Shown here: positions 1 through 9,041 of the stretch, piece after piece | Position numbering within the stretch: position 1 is the stretch's first letter | Layout: the number at the start of each line of letters is the position of its first letter | Assembly (NCBI RefSeq): GCF_963169125.1 | Contig: NC_084802.1 | Span: 20,925,107-20,989,106 of the forward strand | DNA: 64,000 nucleotides | Direction of reading: 5' to 3' | Origin: Humulus lupulus | Taxonomy: Eukaryota > Streptophyta > Magnoliopsida > Rosales > Cannabaceae | Notes under the pieces: generated by a model | Told to the model about the DNA's origin: nothing | The model's database searches: none | What the model saw: only the letters and a program-made list of their open reading frames with translations | Translations under genes and position numbers: made by a program

Positions 1-1540
1 ACTCCGGGACATCGTTCGTCCGGGGTGGGACCGGCCTTGGGCTCGGTTCCCTTTGTTTATTCCCCCGGACATCGTTTGTCCGGGGTGGGACCGGCCTTGG
101 GCTCGGTTCCCTTTTTTTATACCCCCGAACATCGTTTGTCCGGGGTGGGACCGACCTTGGGCTCGGTTCCCTTTATTTATACCCCCGGACATCGTTCGTC
201 CAGGGTGGGACCGGCCTTGGGCTCGGTCCTCTTATTTTTATACTCCGGGACATCGTTCGTCCGGGGTGGGACCGGCCTTGGGCTCGGTTCCCTTTGTTTA
301 TACCCCCGGACATCGTTTGTCCGGGGTGGGACCAGCCTTGGGCTCGGTTCCCTTTTTTTATACCCCCGGACATCGTTTGTCCGGGGTGGGACAGGCCTTG
401 GGCTCAGTTCCCTTTATTTATACCCCCGGACATCGTTCGTCCGGGGTGGGACCGGCCTTGGGCTCGGTTCCCTTTATTTATACCCCCGGACATCGTTCGT
501 CCGGGGTGGGACCGGCCTTGGGCTCGGTCCTCTTTATTTATACTCCCGGACATCGTTCGTCCAGGGTGGGACCGGCCTTGGGCTCGGTCCTCTTTATTTA
601 TACTCCCGGACATCGTTCGTCCGGGGTGGGATCGGCCTTGGGCTCGGTCCTCTTTATTTATACTCCCGGACATCGTTCGTCCGGGGTGGGACCGGCCTTG
701 GGCCCAGTTCCCTTTATTTATACCCCCGGACATCGTTCGTCCGGGGTGGGACCGGCCTTGGGCCCGGTTCCCTTTATTTATACCCCCGGACATCGCTCGT
801 CCGGGGTGGGACCGGCCTTGGGCTCGGTCCTCTTTATTTATACTCCCGGACATCGTTCGTCCGGGGTGGGACCGGCCTTGGGCTCGGTCCTTTTTATTTA
901 TACTCTCGGACATCATTCGTCCATGGTGGGACCGGCCTTGGGCCCGGTTCCCTTTATTTATACCCCCGGACATCGTTCGTCCGGGGTGGGACCGGCCTTG
1001 GGCTCGGTCCTCTTTATTTATACTCCCGGACATCGTTCGTCCGGGGTGGGACCGGCCTTGGGCTCGGTTCCCTTTATTTATACCCCCGGACATCGTTCGT
1101 CCGGGGTGGGACCGGCCTTGGGCCCGGTCCTCTTTATTTATACTCCCGGACATCGTTCGTCCGGGGTGGGACCGGCCTTGGGCTCGGTTCCCTTTATTTA
1201 TACCCCCGGACATCGTTCGTCCGGGGTGGGACCGGCCTTGGGGTCGGTCCTCTTTATTTATACCCCCGGACATCGTTCGTCTGGGGTGGGACCGGCCTTG
1301 GGCCCGGTTCCCTTTATTTATACCCCCGGATATCGTTCGTCCGTGGTGGGACCGGCCTTGGGCTCGGTCCACTTTATTTATACTCTCGGACATCGTTCGT
1401 CCGGGGTGGGACCGGCCTTGGGCTCGGTCCTCTTTATTTATACTCCCGGACATCGTTCGTCCGGGGTGGGACCGGCCTTGGGCTCGGCCCTCTTTATTTA
1501 TACTCCCGGACATCGTTCGTCCGGGGTGGGACCGGCCTTG
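1..1540. repeat. 60-bp tandem repeat array, about 25 units, 3' UTR of element A
   Basis: A 60-bp unit repeats with almost no length change from base 1 to about 1540; a single extra base near 240 shifts the phase. Each unit carries a perfect 8-bp inverted repeat, CCCCGGAC and GTCCGGGG around a 7-nt loop, followed by GTGGGACCGGCCTTGGGCTCGG and a T-rich spacer. Many units differ by C/T exchanges, and two sub-types (CTCGGTTCC and CTCGGTCCT) interleave, which suggests higher-order duplication. Because 60 is divisible by 3, long open frames run through it on both strands; I do not regard them as genes. Tandem arrays in the 3' UTR of Tat elements are a known source of plant satellites. Confidence 0.97.
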
Positions 1541-1753
1541 TTTTTATTTTTATGCCTGGGATGACACCCCCCGCAAGTGAGCAGAGACTGGTCTATGGTC
1601 ACTTGAGATAATAGCCCTGAGGCACAAATTTTCATGGAAATAATAGCCCTCTATGACGTTTTGCACACGTCATTTTCATTGTTTTACAAAAGGGAATTAG
1701 CCCTGAGGCGTACATGTTATAGCGTAAACATTAAACTCGGACGAGCCCTTAGG

Positions 1754-4700
1754 CTACTGGTAGTATTTACGGAGGTGTTCTGCGTTCCAGGCTCGCGGAA
1801 CCTCGGAACCATCGAGCCGCTTCAAGCGGTACGTCCCGGGGCAGATCTCTTGCTGGATCTCATACGACCCTTCCCAATTGGGGCCCAGAACCCCTACCCC
1901 CGGATCCTGAGTGGCCGGGAAGACTCTCCGTAGGACCAGATCGCCGGTTTCGAACTTGCGGCTCTTGACTCTGGAGTTGAAGTGCCGAGCGATCTTTCCC
2001 TGGTACATCTTTAACTGCACTTGCGACTCTTCCCGGATTTCCTCGATAAGGTCCAGAGACTCTTGGAGTAAGGCATGGTTCTGGGTGGGATCATACGTGT
2101 CGCGACGATGGGACGGGATGGTCGTTTCGATTGGGATGACGGCTTCGCATCCGTACGTCATTGAGTATGGGGTGTGCCCAGTTGATGTCCGTTCGGTTGT
2201 CCGATAGGCCCACAACACGCGGGGGAGCTCTTCGGGCCACTTGCTCTTACAGGCCTGAAGCTTTTTCTTTAGTGTCCCTTTCAGGATTTTGTTCACGGCT
2301 TCGGCCTGTCCGTTCGCCTGGGGCCTGGCCACGGCGGAGAAACTCTTCACTATACCGTGCCTCTCGCAGAAATCTGTGAAGTGATGGCTGTCAAATTGTT
2401 TCCCGTTGTCAGACACGATTTTGTAGGGGAGGCCATACCGACACACTATGTTGTTAACGACGAAATCTAAGGCCTTCTTGGACATGATCGTGTTCATAGG
2501 CTCCTCCTCAACCCATTTCGTGAAATAGTCTACCGCCACAATGGCATACTTCACCCCTCCTCTCCCGGTTGGGAGGGATCCCACAAGATCGATCCCCCAC
2601 ACTGCAAAGGGCCAGGGACTGTTCATCAAGGTTATCTCTGTTGGGGGGGCCCAAGGGATCTTCGCGTACCTCTGGCATTGTTCACACCTCCGGACGTAGT
2701 CTATGCAGTCCCTTTTCATGGTGGGCCAGAAGTATCCTTGGCGCAGAATCTTCTTGGACAAACTGGGTCCGGCTGTGTGGTCTCCGCAAAAGCCTCCGTG
2801 GACCTCATGCATGATGGCGCCCAGCTCAGTCCCGGACACGCACCTGAGGTAAGGCATGGACAGTCCCCGGCGATAAAGTTTCCCGTCCATCATGACGTAT
2901 CGGTGGGCCTGGTACAAAAGCTTCCTGGCCGCGGTTCGCTGGTTTGGAACCTCCCCGGTGGACAGGTAGTGGATCAGCGGCCCCATCCATGAATTGGAGT
3001 GATCAACGGCATGGACGGTCGGAGTCCCTATGCTTGGGACGGGGAGATGGTTGACGGGGACCAGCCCGGTCAACTCGGCCTCTACGTCGGTTGCCAACTT
3101 TGCTAATGTGTCCGCAAAGACGTTCTTCTCCCGAGGGATCTGGCAGATGGAATGCGATGCGAACGCTTGGAGCATCTCCCTCGCTTGGGTTACGTACGCC
3201 GCCATTTTCTCTCCCTTGGTCTGATATTCCCCCGAAATCTGTCTGACTACCAGCTGAGAATCGCTGTATATTTTGAGGTTCGCCGCCCCTACTTCTCGGG
3301 CCAGACGCAAACCTGCTATGACGGCCTCATGCTCCGCCTCGTTGTTCGACGCTTTGAACTGGAAACGGAGAGCGTTTTGTAGCTGATGCCCCTGCGGGGA
3401 TACCAGGATGATCCCGGTGCCGGCCCCGTTCTCGTTCGATGCTCCGTCCACGAAGATCTTCCAAATGGGAGAAATGCAGGCCGCGGGGGCACTCTCTTCT
3501 GGGGTGATCCCGGAACATTCGACGATGAAGTCGGCCAGAGCCTGTCCCTTAATGGCCACCCGGGGCATGTAAGATATATCAAATTGGCTCAGCTCCATGG
3601 CCCATTTCAGGAGTCTCCCCGACGCCTCAGGTTTCTGCAACACCTGCCGCAGGGGGTGGTTGGTTAAGACCTTTATCGTGTGGGCCTGGAAATAAGGCCG
3701 AAGCTTCCGGGATGCCGTTAGCAGACAGAAAGTCAGCTTCTCGATTAGCGGGTATCTAGATTCGGCGTCTAGTAATCGCTTGCTCACGTAGTACACCGGG
3801 AGTTGAGTCCTCTCCTCTTCGCGTACCAACGCGGCGCTGATGGCGTGTTCGGTTACGGCCAGGTATAAGTACAAAAGTTCTCCTTCGACTGGCTTCGCCA
3901 GGATGGGGGCTTTGGCCAAGTGCTCTTTCAGCTTCTGGAAGGCTTCTTCGCACTCGGGTGACCATTCGAACCGCTGGCTTCCCCGGAGGACGTTGAAAAA
4001 TAGGACGCACTTGTCCGTGGCCTTGGAGACAAAACGGCTTAGGGCGGCCACTCGCCCCGTCAGGCTTTGAACGTCCTTGTGCTTCTGGGGAGAGGCCATG
4101 TTGATCAGGGCCTTGATCTTCTCGGGGTTGGCTTCAATTCCTCGGAAACTCACAATAAAGCCCAGGAACTTCCCGGATGCGACGCCGAAGGTGCACTTCT
4201 TAGGGTTCAGCTTCATCCCGTACTTCCGGATAACCGCGAAGGCCTCCGCCAAATCGCTCGAATGTTCCCGCGACATCTTGGATTTGACCAGCATATCGTC
4301 AATGTATACTTCCATGTTTCGACCCAGCTGGGCCCTAAACATTCGATTGACGAGCCTCTGGTAGGTTGCCACGGCATTCTTGAGTCCGAAAGGCATGACG
4401 ACATAACAGTAGATGCCCTTGTCAGTTTGGAAACTGGTGTGCTCCTGATCTGCCACGTGCATGGAGATCTGGTTGTAGCCTGAGTAGGCGTCCATGAAAC
4501 TCAAGATCTTGTAACCGGACGTAGCATCCACCATCTGGTCTATTCGGGGGAGCGGGAAACAGTCCTTCGGACATGCTTTGTTGAGGTCCGTGAAGTCGAT
4601 GCAGGTCCTCCACGTCCCGTTAGGCTTCGGTACTAAGACCGGGTTGGCCAGCCATACGGGGTACACAGCTTCGCGGATGAAGTTAATGGAGGACAGCTTC

Positions 4701-6505
4701 TCTACCTCCAGCTTGAGGGCCTCGGCCCTCTCCGTCCCCAAAGGTCTGCGCTTCTGGCGGACCGGGGTTGCATTTGGGTCAATACTCAGCGCGTGGCATA
4801 TGATGTTACGGTCGATCCCGGTCATATCGGAGTGGGACCATGCCAGAAGATCCTGGTTTTTCTTGACTTGGGCGATAATGGCGGCCCGAATGTCTTCCGG
4901 CAGGATTTTTCCCACTTGGATGACCCTGGCAGGGTCGGACTCGCTGATGCATACCTCTTCGATTTCGTCCATTGGCTCAAGAGTTCGTTCCTCTCCCAAC
5001 CGTGGGTCCAGATCGTCTTCGTCCCGGATAACTTGCTCGGGCTGGCGGAGTGCCGGCCCGACGGGCTCATCCCGGACCATACAAACAGGACGGGCAGAGA
5101 TATGGTAACACTTCCGCGCGCTTTTCTGATCTCCGCGGACCGTCCTAATCCCTCCGCTGCTGCACGGGAACTTCATGCATAGATGGCGGATGGAGGTGAT
5201 GGCCCCGAACTCGACCAGGGCGGGCCGGCCAAAGATGGCATTGTAAGCGGTTGGGCAATCCACCACCACAAAGGTGCAGAACTTGAACGATTGCTGCAAC
5301 GCGTCTCCCAGAGTAACAGGCAGCTGGACCTTTCCCATGGGGAGGAGTGCGTCTCCGTTGAAGCCGTAGATTTGGGTCGGGCACGACGCCAGATCAGCCT
5401 CCGTCAGGCCAATGGCGGCAAAGGCAGATTTGAACAACAAGTTGACGGAGCTTCCGTCATCCACCAACACTCGGGACACCATCTTGTTGGCAATTTGAGC
5501 ATCTATGACCAGTGGGTCGTGGTGCGGGAAGTGGACGTTACGGGCGTCATCTTCCGTGAACGTGATGGGGAGGTTCATCAGTTTGGGGCGCTGAGCGGGG
5601 GCCTGGACGAGGGCGCAGACTTCTTGGTCATGGTCCAGCTCGCTCAGATAGCGCTTTTGATCATTCTTCGAAGGGCCCCCTAGGTGGGGTCCGCCTGAAA
5701 TGGTCGACACGTGCCCGTCCACTCGAGGGGGCACTGCCCCGGAAGGGTAGGGCATCCCAGGACCGGGGGCCTGCGTGGCGACAGCCCCCTGAGGGGTCTG
5801 TGCCGGGAACCCTTGCGCGTACCCTCCCTGGGGCAGGTATGCACGGGTCGTTGCCGGCGCCGCGGACTGCGCGGGATTTGCTGCCATGCCCGGGACGCCT
5901 ATGGGCATCCTTACCCACTGATGGAGGTGTCCCAGCTTGATGAGGTTTTCAATTTCATCTTTGAGCTGCCGACACTCGTCGGTGGTGTGGCCCACATCTT
6001 TGTGGTAGGCGCACCGTTTGCTGGTGTCTCTGTGGTTCCTCCCCCCCCCCCCCCCCCTAAACATGGGGCTAGGTTTCCGGTAATGGACCGCTCTTTCCGT
6101 AGCCAGGTAGATGTTTTCCCGGGTATCCACCAAGTTAGTGTATTCCGAGTATTGGGGCTCATAGCCCCTCTTCCCTTTTTTGGCCGATTCCGGCCGGTTC
6201 TTGCCTTTGCCGGCCCGCTTACTCCGGGAGGGATTCACGCTTGCCTCGGTTACCCCGGTCTGCGATTGCTGGGCCACGACGGGGGCCATGCTGTGCCCCG
6301 CTGACGCGACACCATACCTGGAGAAGGGCGTTGACTGGGCCGGGGCGTACCCCGAAACGGCAGGACCGTACACCGCAGGCGTGTAACTAATGCCGGGCGC
6401 GACTACCCCCCCGGGACGATGGGGGGCGATGCGTAGGACTGCGCGGGGAAATGTCCCGCACCTCCCGGAATCGTCTGAGCGACTGGGTGAGGGGCCGAGG
6501 GCCAC
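1754..6505 (-). CDS. pol: Element A pol polyprotein (NC-PR-RT-RH-aRH-INT)
   Basis: A 1583-codon frame. In order: zinc knuckle C165-X2-H168-X4-H173-X4-C178; aspartic protease with DDGSS at 349-353; reverse transcriptase 600-800 with FMDAYSG (D672) and YIDD at 734-737; classical RNase H 870-960, whose usual first and third aspartates are missing (YLAVTEHA, VLTNHP); archaeal-like RNase H 1013-1140 with D1020, E1057/E1059, D1082 and D1132 all present; integrase with H1236, H1243, C1274, C1277 and the triad D1306, D1366, E1402 (D-35-E spacing). The GPNWEG motif near 1541 and the KYYQ end match B, C and E. The ATG at 6505 is probably not the real start: the frame looks like the continuation of gag, broken by a TAG and a one-base slip. 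The 3' UTR follows at 1541-1753. Confidence 0.93.
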   Translation of the reverse strand: MALGPSPSRSDDSGRCGTFPRAVLRIAPHRPGGVVAPGISYTPAVYGPAVSGYAPAQSTPFSRYGVASAGHSMAPVVAQQSQTGVTEASVNPSRSKRAGKGKNRPESAKKGKRGYEPQYSEYTNLVDTRENIYLATERAVHYRKPSPMFRGGGGGRNHRDTSKRCAYHKDVGHTTDECRQLKDEIENLIKLGHLHQWVRMPIGVPGMAANPAQSAAPATTRAYLPQGGYAQGFPAQTPQGAVATQAPGPGMPYPSGAVPPRVDGHVSTISGGPHLGGPSKNDQKRYLSELDHDQEVCALVQAPAQRPKLMNLPITFTEDDARNVHFPHHDPLVIDAQIANKMVSRVLVDDGSSVNLLFKSAFAAIGLTEADLASCPTQIYGFNGDALLPMGKVQLPVTLGDALQQSFKFCTFVVVDCPTAYNAIFGRPALVEFGAITSIRHLCMKFPCSSGGIRTVRGDQKSARKCYHISARPVCMVRDEPVGPALRQPEQVIRDEDDLDPRLGEERTLEPMDEIEEVCISESDPARVIQVGKILPEDIRAAIIAQVKKNQDLLAWSHSDMTGIDRNIICHALSIDPNATPVRQKRRPLGTERAEALKLEVEKLSSINFIREAVYPVWLANPVLVPKPNGTWRTCIDFTDLNKACPKDCFPLPRIDQMVDATSGYKILSFMDAYSGYNQISMHVADQEHTSFQTDKGIYCYVVMPFGLKNAVATYQRLVNRMFRAQLGRNMEVYIDDMLVKSKMSREHSSDLAEAFAVIRKYGMKLNPKKCTFGVASGKFLGFIVSFRGIEANPEKIKALINMASPQKHKDVQSLTGRVAALSRFVSKATDKCVLFFNVLRGSQRFEWSPECEEAFQKLKEHLAKAPILAKPVEGELLYLYLAVTEHAISAALVREEERTQLPVYYVSKRLLDAESRYPLIEKLTFCLLTASRKLRPYFQAHTIKVLTNHPLRQVLQKPEASGRLLKWAMELSQFDISYMPRVAIKGQALADFIVECSGITPEESAPAACISPIWKIFVDGASNENGAGTGIILVSPQGHQLQNALRFQFKASNNEAEHEAVIAGLRLAREVGAANLKIYSDSQLVVRQISGEYQTKGEKMAAYVTQAREMLQAFASHSICQIPREKNVFADTLAKLATDVEAELTGLVPVNHLPVPSIGTPTVHAVDHSNSWMGPLIHYLSTGEVPNQRTAARKLLYQAHRYVMMDGKLYRRGLSMPYLRCVSGTELGAIMHEVHGGFCGDHTAGPSLSKKILRQGYFWPTMKRDCIDYVRRCEQCQRYAKIPWAPPTEITLMNSPWPFAVWGIDLVGSLPTGRGGVKYAIVAVDYFTKWVEEEPMNTIMSKKALDFVVNNIVCRYGLPYKIVSDNGKQFDSHHFTDFCERHGIVKSFSAVARPQANGQAEAVNKILKGTLKKKLQACKSKWPEELPRVLWAYRTTERTSTGHTPYSMTYGCEAVIPIETTIPSHRRDTYDPTQNHALLQESLDLIEEIREESQVQLKMYQGKIARHFNSRVKSRKFETGDLVLRRVFPATQDPGVGVLGPNWEGSYEIQQEICPGTYRLKRLDGSEVPRAWNAEHLRKYYQ
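6041..6057. repeat. Homopolymer of 17 C inside pol of A
   Basis: Seventeen C in a row (G on the coding strand), encoding a glycine run just before the zinc knuckle. The pol frame is open through it. It is slippage-prone, so its exact length may be a sequencing or assembly uncertainty. Confidence 0.9.
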
Positions 6506-6513
6506 CCGAAGGC

Positions 6514-8091
6514 CTAGATCTGGGCCTCCTCCCAGTTGATGAATCCTTGGGCCCTCCTAATAAATTCTTCTAGGGTGGCGGCTTTACTGCGCTGCATGTC
6601 GTCCCAAAGCGGGGAACCGGCCCGGATTCCAGACTGTAGTGCCACCAGGCGCTGTCCGTCGTCGACCTTCGTCTTGGAGGCTTCTTCAGTGAAGCGCTGG
6701 ATGTAGGCCCTCAATGTTTCTGCGGGCATTTGCTTAATATTGGCGAGGGCACTGATTTGCATATCCATCCTCATGGCGGCCACGAATTGCTTCCGAAAAG
6801 CCGACTGTAGCCCGGACCATGTTTGGATGGACCCCGGTTTGAGCCTTTTCCACCACTCTTCGGCGGGACCGCCCAACGTGATGGAGAAGCAGAGGCATTT
6901 GCCGCTGTCGCTGACGTGAGCCACGGTCATGAGTCGGTTGTACCGGGACAGATGATCCCTAGGGTCCGTGCTTCCAGTGTAGGCGGTGAGATTTGGCATC
7001 TTGAACCCCTTGGGCAACACGGCGTCTAAGATATGTCTCGCGCACGGCTCCTTGTCCTCTTCGTCGGAGTCAGTGTCCGCGCCCTCTTGCTTGCGGACCA
7101 GGCGGTCGGTGACCTTTTTTAATGCTGCCATTTGCTCCATGAGCTGCCTGGCCGCGCTGTCCCCCAGAGGGATTCTCTCGTTCCGCCTGTCGTTTATGTC
7201 GTTCCTGAGATCTCCGTTTCGAGGAAGGATTTTTTGCTTGCGGGCCCGCTCTTTCCGGGCATTCAGTCCGTCACGTAAATCTACTCGGGAAGTGTCGTCC
7301 CCGGAGCTGAGAATGTCACGATCCTCGCGGCGGGGTCTTTCCCGATGGTTCTTGTTGACCGAGGCACTCGGGTGCAAAGACTTTTCCCTCCCGTTCGCCA
7401 TTGGGGCGGGCCGGGGCTGATCGTCCTGCGGCCGTACCCCCTGCGGATCGATTGGGTGGCCTCGTCCTGGGACGGGACACACCTTCTCTTTCCTAGGTAA
7501 CGGTCGTGAACGTGCCCCGGCTTTACTGACGGGGGTAGTCTTTTTCCGAGTCGTCCGTCGCTCCTTGTCCGGGACTTTCGGAGCCGTGTCGGGGGGAGGC
7601 TCTGGGAAACGGATCGGGCTGGCCCCCCTGGGGCCCTCGGTTTGCGCTTGGGGAGCGGGATGTTGCGTTTCTGGGTGCGGGCCACCTGCGGGGTTGGCCA
7701 CCGGGCCCTGCGCGGCCATCAGCGCTTGCAGGGCATGGAGAGACTCTTGCACCCGGCGGTGCGCCCTCGCCTGCTCAGCCATCCTGACTTCCTGATCCTG
7801 GATCTGCTGCCTCAGTCTAGTCACCTCCGGGTCTTGCTGATCGTCGCAAGGGACCTCGGGATCCGCGGCTTCATCATGATACTCCCCCTCGTTCTCCTCC
7901 TCATAGTACTCTTCTTCGTTTCCTACTTCGTACTCCGTCTCATCCTCGTAGTCTTGCGACTCGTCTTGGTGAGATGTCTGAGGAGGCACGTCTTCAGGCA
8001 GGTTCTGAGGGACGCGCTGAGAAGGCAGTGGGTCTTCGTTGCCCTGCTCCGGGTTGGCAGGGTCGAAGGTGGTGTTACGAGTGTTCACCAT
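6514..8091 (-). CDS. gag: Element A gag (capsid precursor)
   Basis: A 525-residue protein starting 40 nt after the primer-binding site. It has a strongly acidic stretch (about 42-88), a probable coiled coil (about 88-128), a long basic Arg/Lys-rich middle, and a C-terminal retrotransposon gag (capsid) domain from about residue 360, with the WWKRL and AYIQRF-type helices typical of plant gypsy capsids. It would assemble the virus-like particle. It ends in TAG at 6514-6516. Downstream codons in the same frame stay open until a 7-G tract at 6406-6412, where the frame of pol takes over, so gag and pol were most likely one polyprotein. The zinc knuckle of nucleocapsid lies in the pol frame. Confidence 0.92.
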   Translation of the reverse strand: MVNTRNTTFDPANPEQGNEDPLPSQRVPQNLPEDVPPQTSHQDESQDYEDETEYEVGNEEEYYEEENEGEYHDEAADPEVPCDDQQDPEVTRLRQQIQDQEVRMAEQARAHRRVQESLHALQALMAAQGPVANPAGGPHPETQHPAPQAQTEGPRGASPIRFPEPPPDTAPKVPDKERRTTRKKTTPVSKAGARSRPLPRKEKVCPVPGRGHPIDPQGVRPQDDQPRPAPMANGREKSLHPSASVNKNHRERPRREDRDILSSGDDTSRVDLRDGLNARKERARKQKILPRNGDLRNDINDRRNERIPLGDSAARQLMEQMAALKKVTDRLVRKQEGADTDSDEEDKEPCARHILDAVLPKGFKMPNLTAYTGSTDPRDHLSRYNRLMTVAHVSDSGKCLCFSITLGGPAEEWWKRLKPGSIQTWSGLQSAFRKQFVAAMRMDMQISALANIKQMPAETLRAYIQRFTEEASKTKVDDGQRLVALQSGIRAGSPLWDDMQRSKAATLEEFIRRAQGFINWEEAQI

Positions 8092-8130
8092 CGTAGTAAA
8101 GGCCTGACGTTGGCGCTAGCTTCCTTCAGC

Positions 8131-8147
8131 TCTCAATGAAAGCACCA
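8131..8147 (-). other. Primer-binding site of element A
   Basis: On the minus strand TGGTGCTTTCATTGAGA starts 3 nt after the LTR end. It begins with TGG, the complement of the CCA end of a tRNA. The same site follows the LTRs of C and E. I do not identify the tRNA. Confidence 0.8.
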
Positions 8148-8150
8148 AAC

Positions 8151-9041
8151 TGTTAACCGAGATTTTCGGCAACTATCCTAAAGAAGGATATTTACTGATT
8201 ATAATAAAGAGAATAGAGGATCGACACAAGGTTTTTACGTGGTTGGGGCGTTAACTAGCCTTAGTCCACGAGTCTGTATATAAATCTGTATTAGAGCTAG
8301 AATAAGCTTTTACAATGGAGTTGTTTAACTGTATTTCAGCAGAGTTTCTGCCTTTTTCCCCCCTTCCTATGGAGCATTACAACTTATATTTATAGAATGA
8401 GGGGGACACCAGGTTTGGGCCGGGCCTGACCCGGGCCCATTTGGAATATGTGTACAGGGGGCCTTCCTTGTAGAGGTCCGAGCTAACAAGATATATAGTA
8501 CATCAAGCCCAAACCAGCTCAGGCCCAATTAGTTACCCTGAGATGGAAGCATTCTCCCGACAAAACGGCACTTTGGCTCCGACCACTTCGAATCACGAGG
8601 CAGATTCAGTGGACAAGACCGGTCAGAGTACTTGGCTGCGCAGTCCTGACATGCCAGCAGACAATCCCAAGGAAACCCTTTCTGCAGGTGAAAAGTGGGG
8701 GGACAAGACCCACGCAAAGTGAGGCGGCTACAGTGTCCTGGACGCCTGGCCCATAGCCTGGGGATGAAGCGGTCCAGGTTAGTTTACCTTGGGCCCGCTG
8801 CGTTTACTTCGGGCCCGGACCATTCTGGGCCCGGGAGCGGGACGCGATGGCCGCGATGATCCGGGGCACTCCGGACAGTGCCGGGATCGTTCGAGCCGAA
8901 TCATGAACCCGGAGGTACTTCCCGGACCTTTCTACAGAGGCCCAGTCCGTAGTCCGCGGGGTGGGCCCAAATACCGAACCGGCCCCTCTGACCGTGGGCC
9001 GGGGCGAGGGCCCAAAACCCTGAGAGGAAATGGGGATAACA
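8151..9041 (-). repeat. 5' LTR of element A (891 bp)
   Basis: On the minus strand it starts TGTTATCCCC and ends GGTTAACA, followed by GTT and the primer-binding site. U3 (about 8400-9041) is GC-rich with many GGGCCC-type words. A TATA box lies at 8384-8395; R and U5 follow to 8151. The partner LTR is outside the window. Confidence 0.88.
8384..8395 (-). promoter_or_regulatory. TATA box in 5' LTR of A
   Basis: CTATAAATATAA on the minus strand, about 240 bp before the LTR end, as expected for the U3/R promoter of a plant LTR retrotransposon. Confidence 0.65.

Larger units (their letters stand above)
1..9041 (-). mobile_element. Element A: Tat-type Ty3/gypsy retrotransposon, 3' end beyond window
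   Basis: On the minus strand the order is 5' LTR (8151-9041), primer-binding site, gag, pol with protease, RT, two RNase H domains and integrase, then a 60-bp tandem array. The 3' LTR and left TSD lie left of base 1. The base after the LTR starts the right flank (TTGTG), which would be the TSD. Dual RNase H and the order RT-RH-aRH-INT are the established signature of the Tat lineage. Unlike B, C and E, this element shows no antisense gene in the visible part downstream of integrase; the array sits there instead. It is the least damaged element of the window and inserted into LTR F. Confidence 0.93.

Noticed and set aside
1..1540. CRISPR-like regular repeats
   Set aside because: Units are contiguous with no unique spacers, the DNA is plant nuclear, and no cas genes exist.
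25..1611. Very long open frames on both strands with 20-residue periodic proteins
   Set aside because: They arise because the tandem unit is 60 bp, a multiple of three, and free of stops in several frames. No gene signals; the region is the 3' UTR array of element A.
2000..8100. Plus-strand open frames antisense to gag and pol of A (for example 4578-5108, 5183-5683, 5711-6304)
   Set aside because: Shadows of GC-rich coding DNA: no conserved motif, no start context, and no counterpart in B, C or E at these places.
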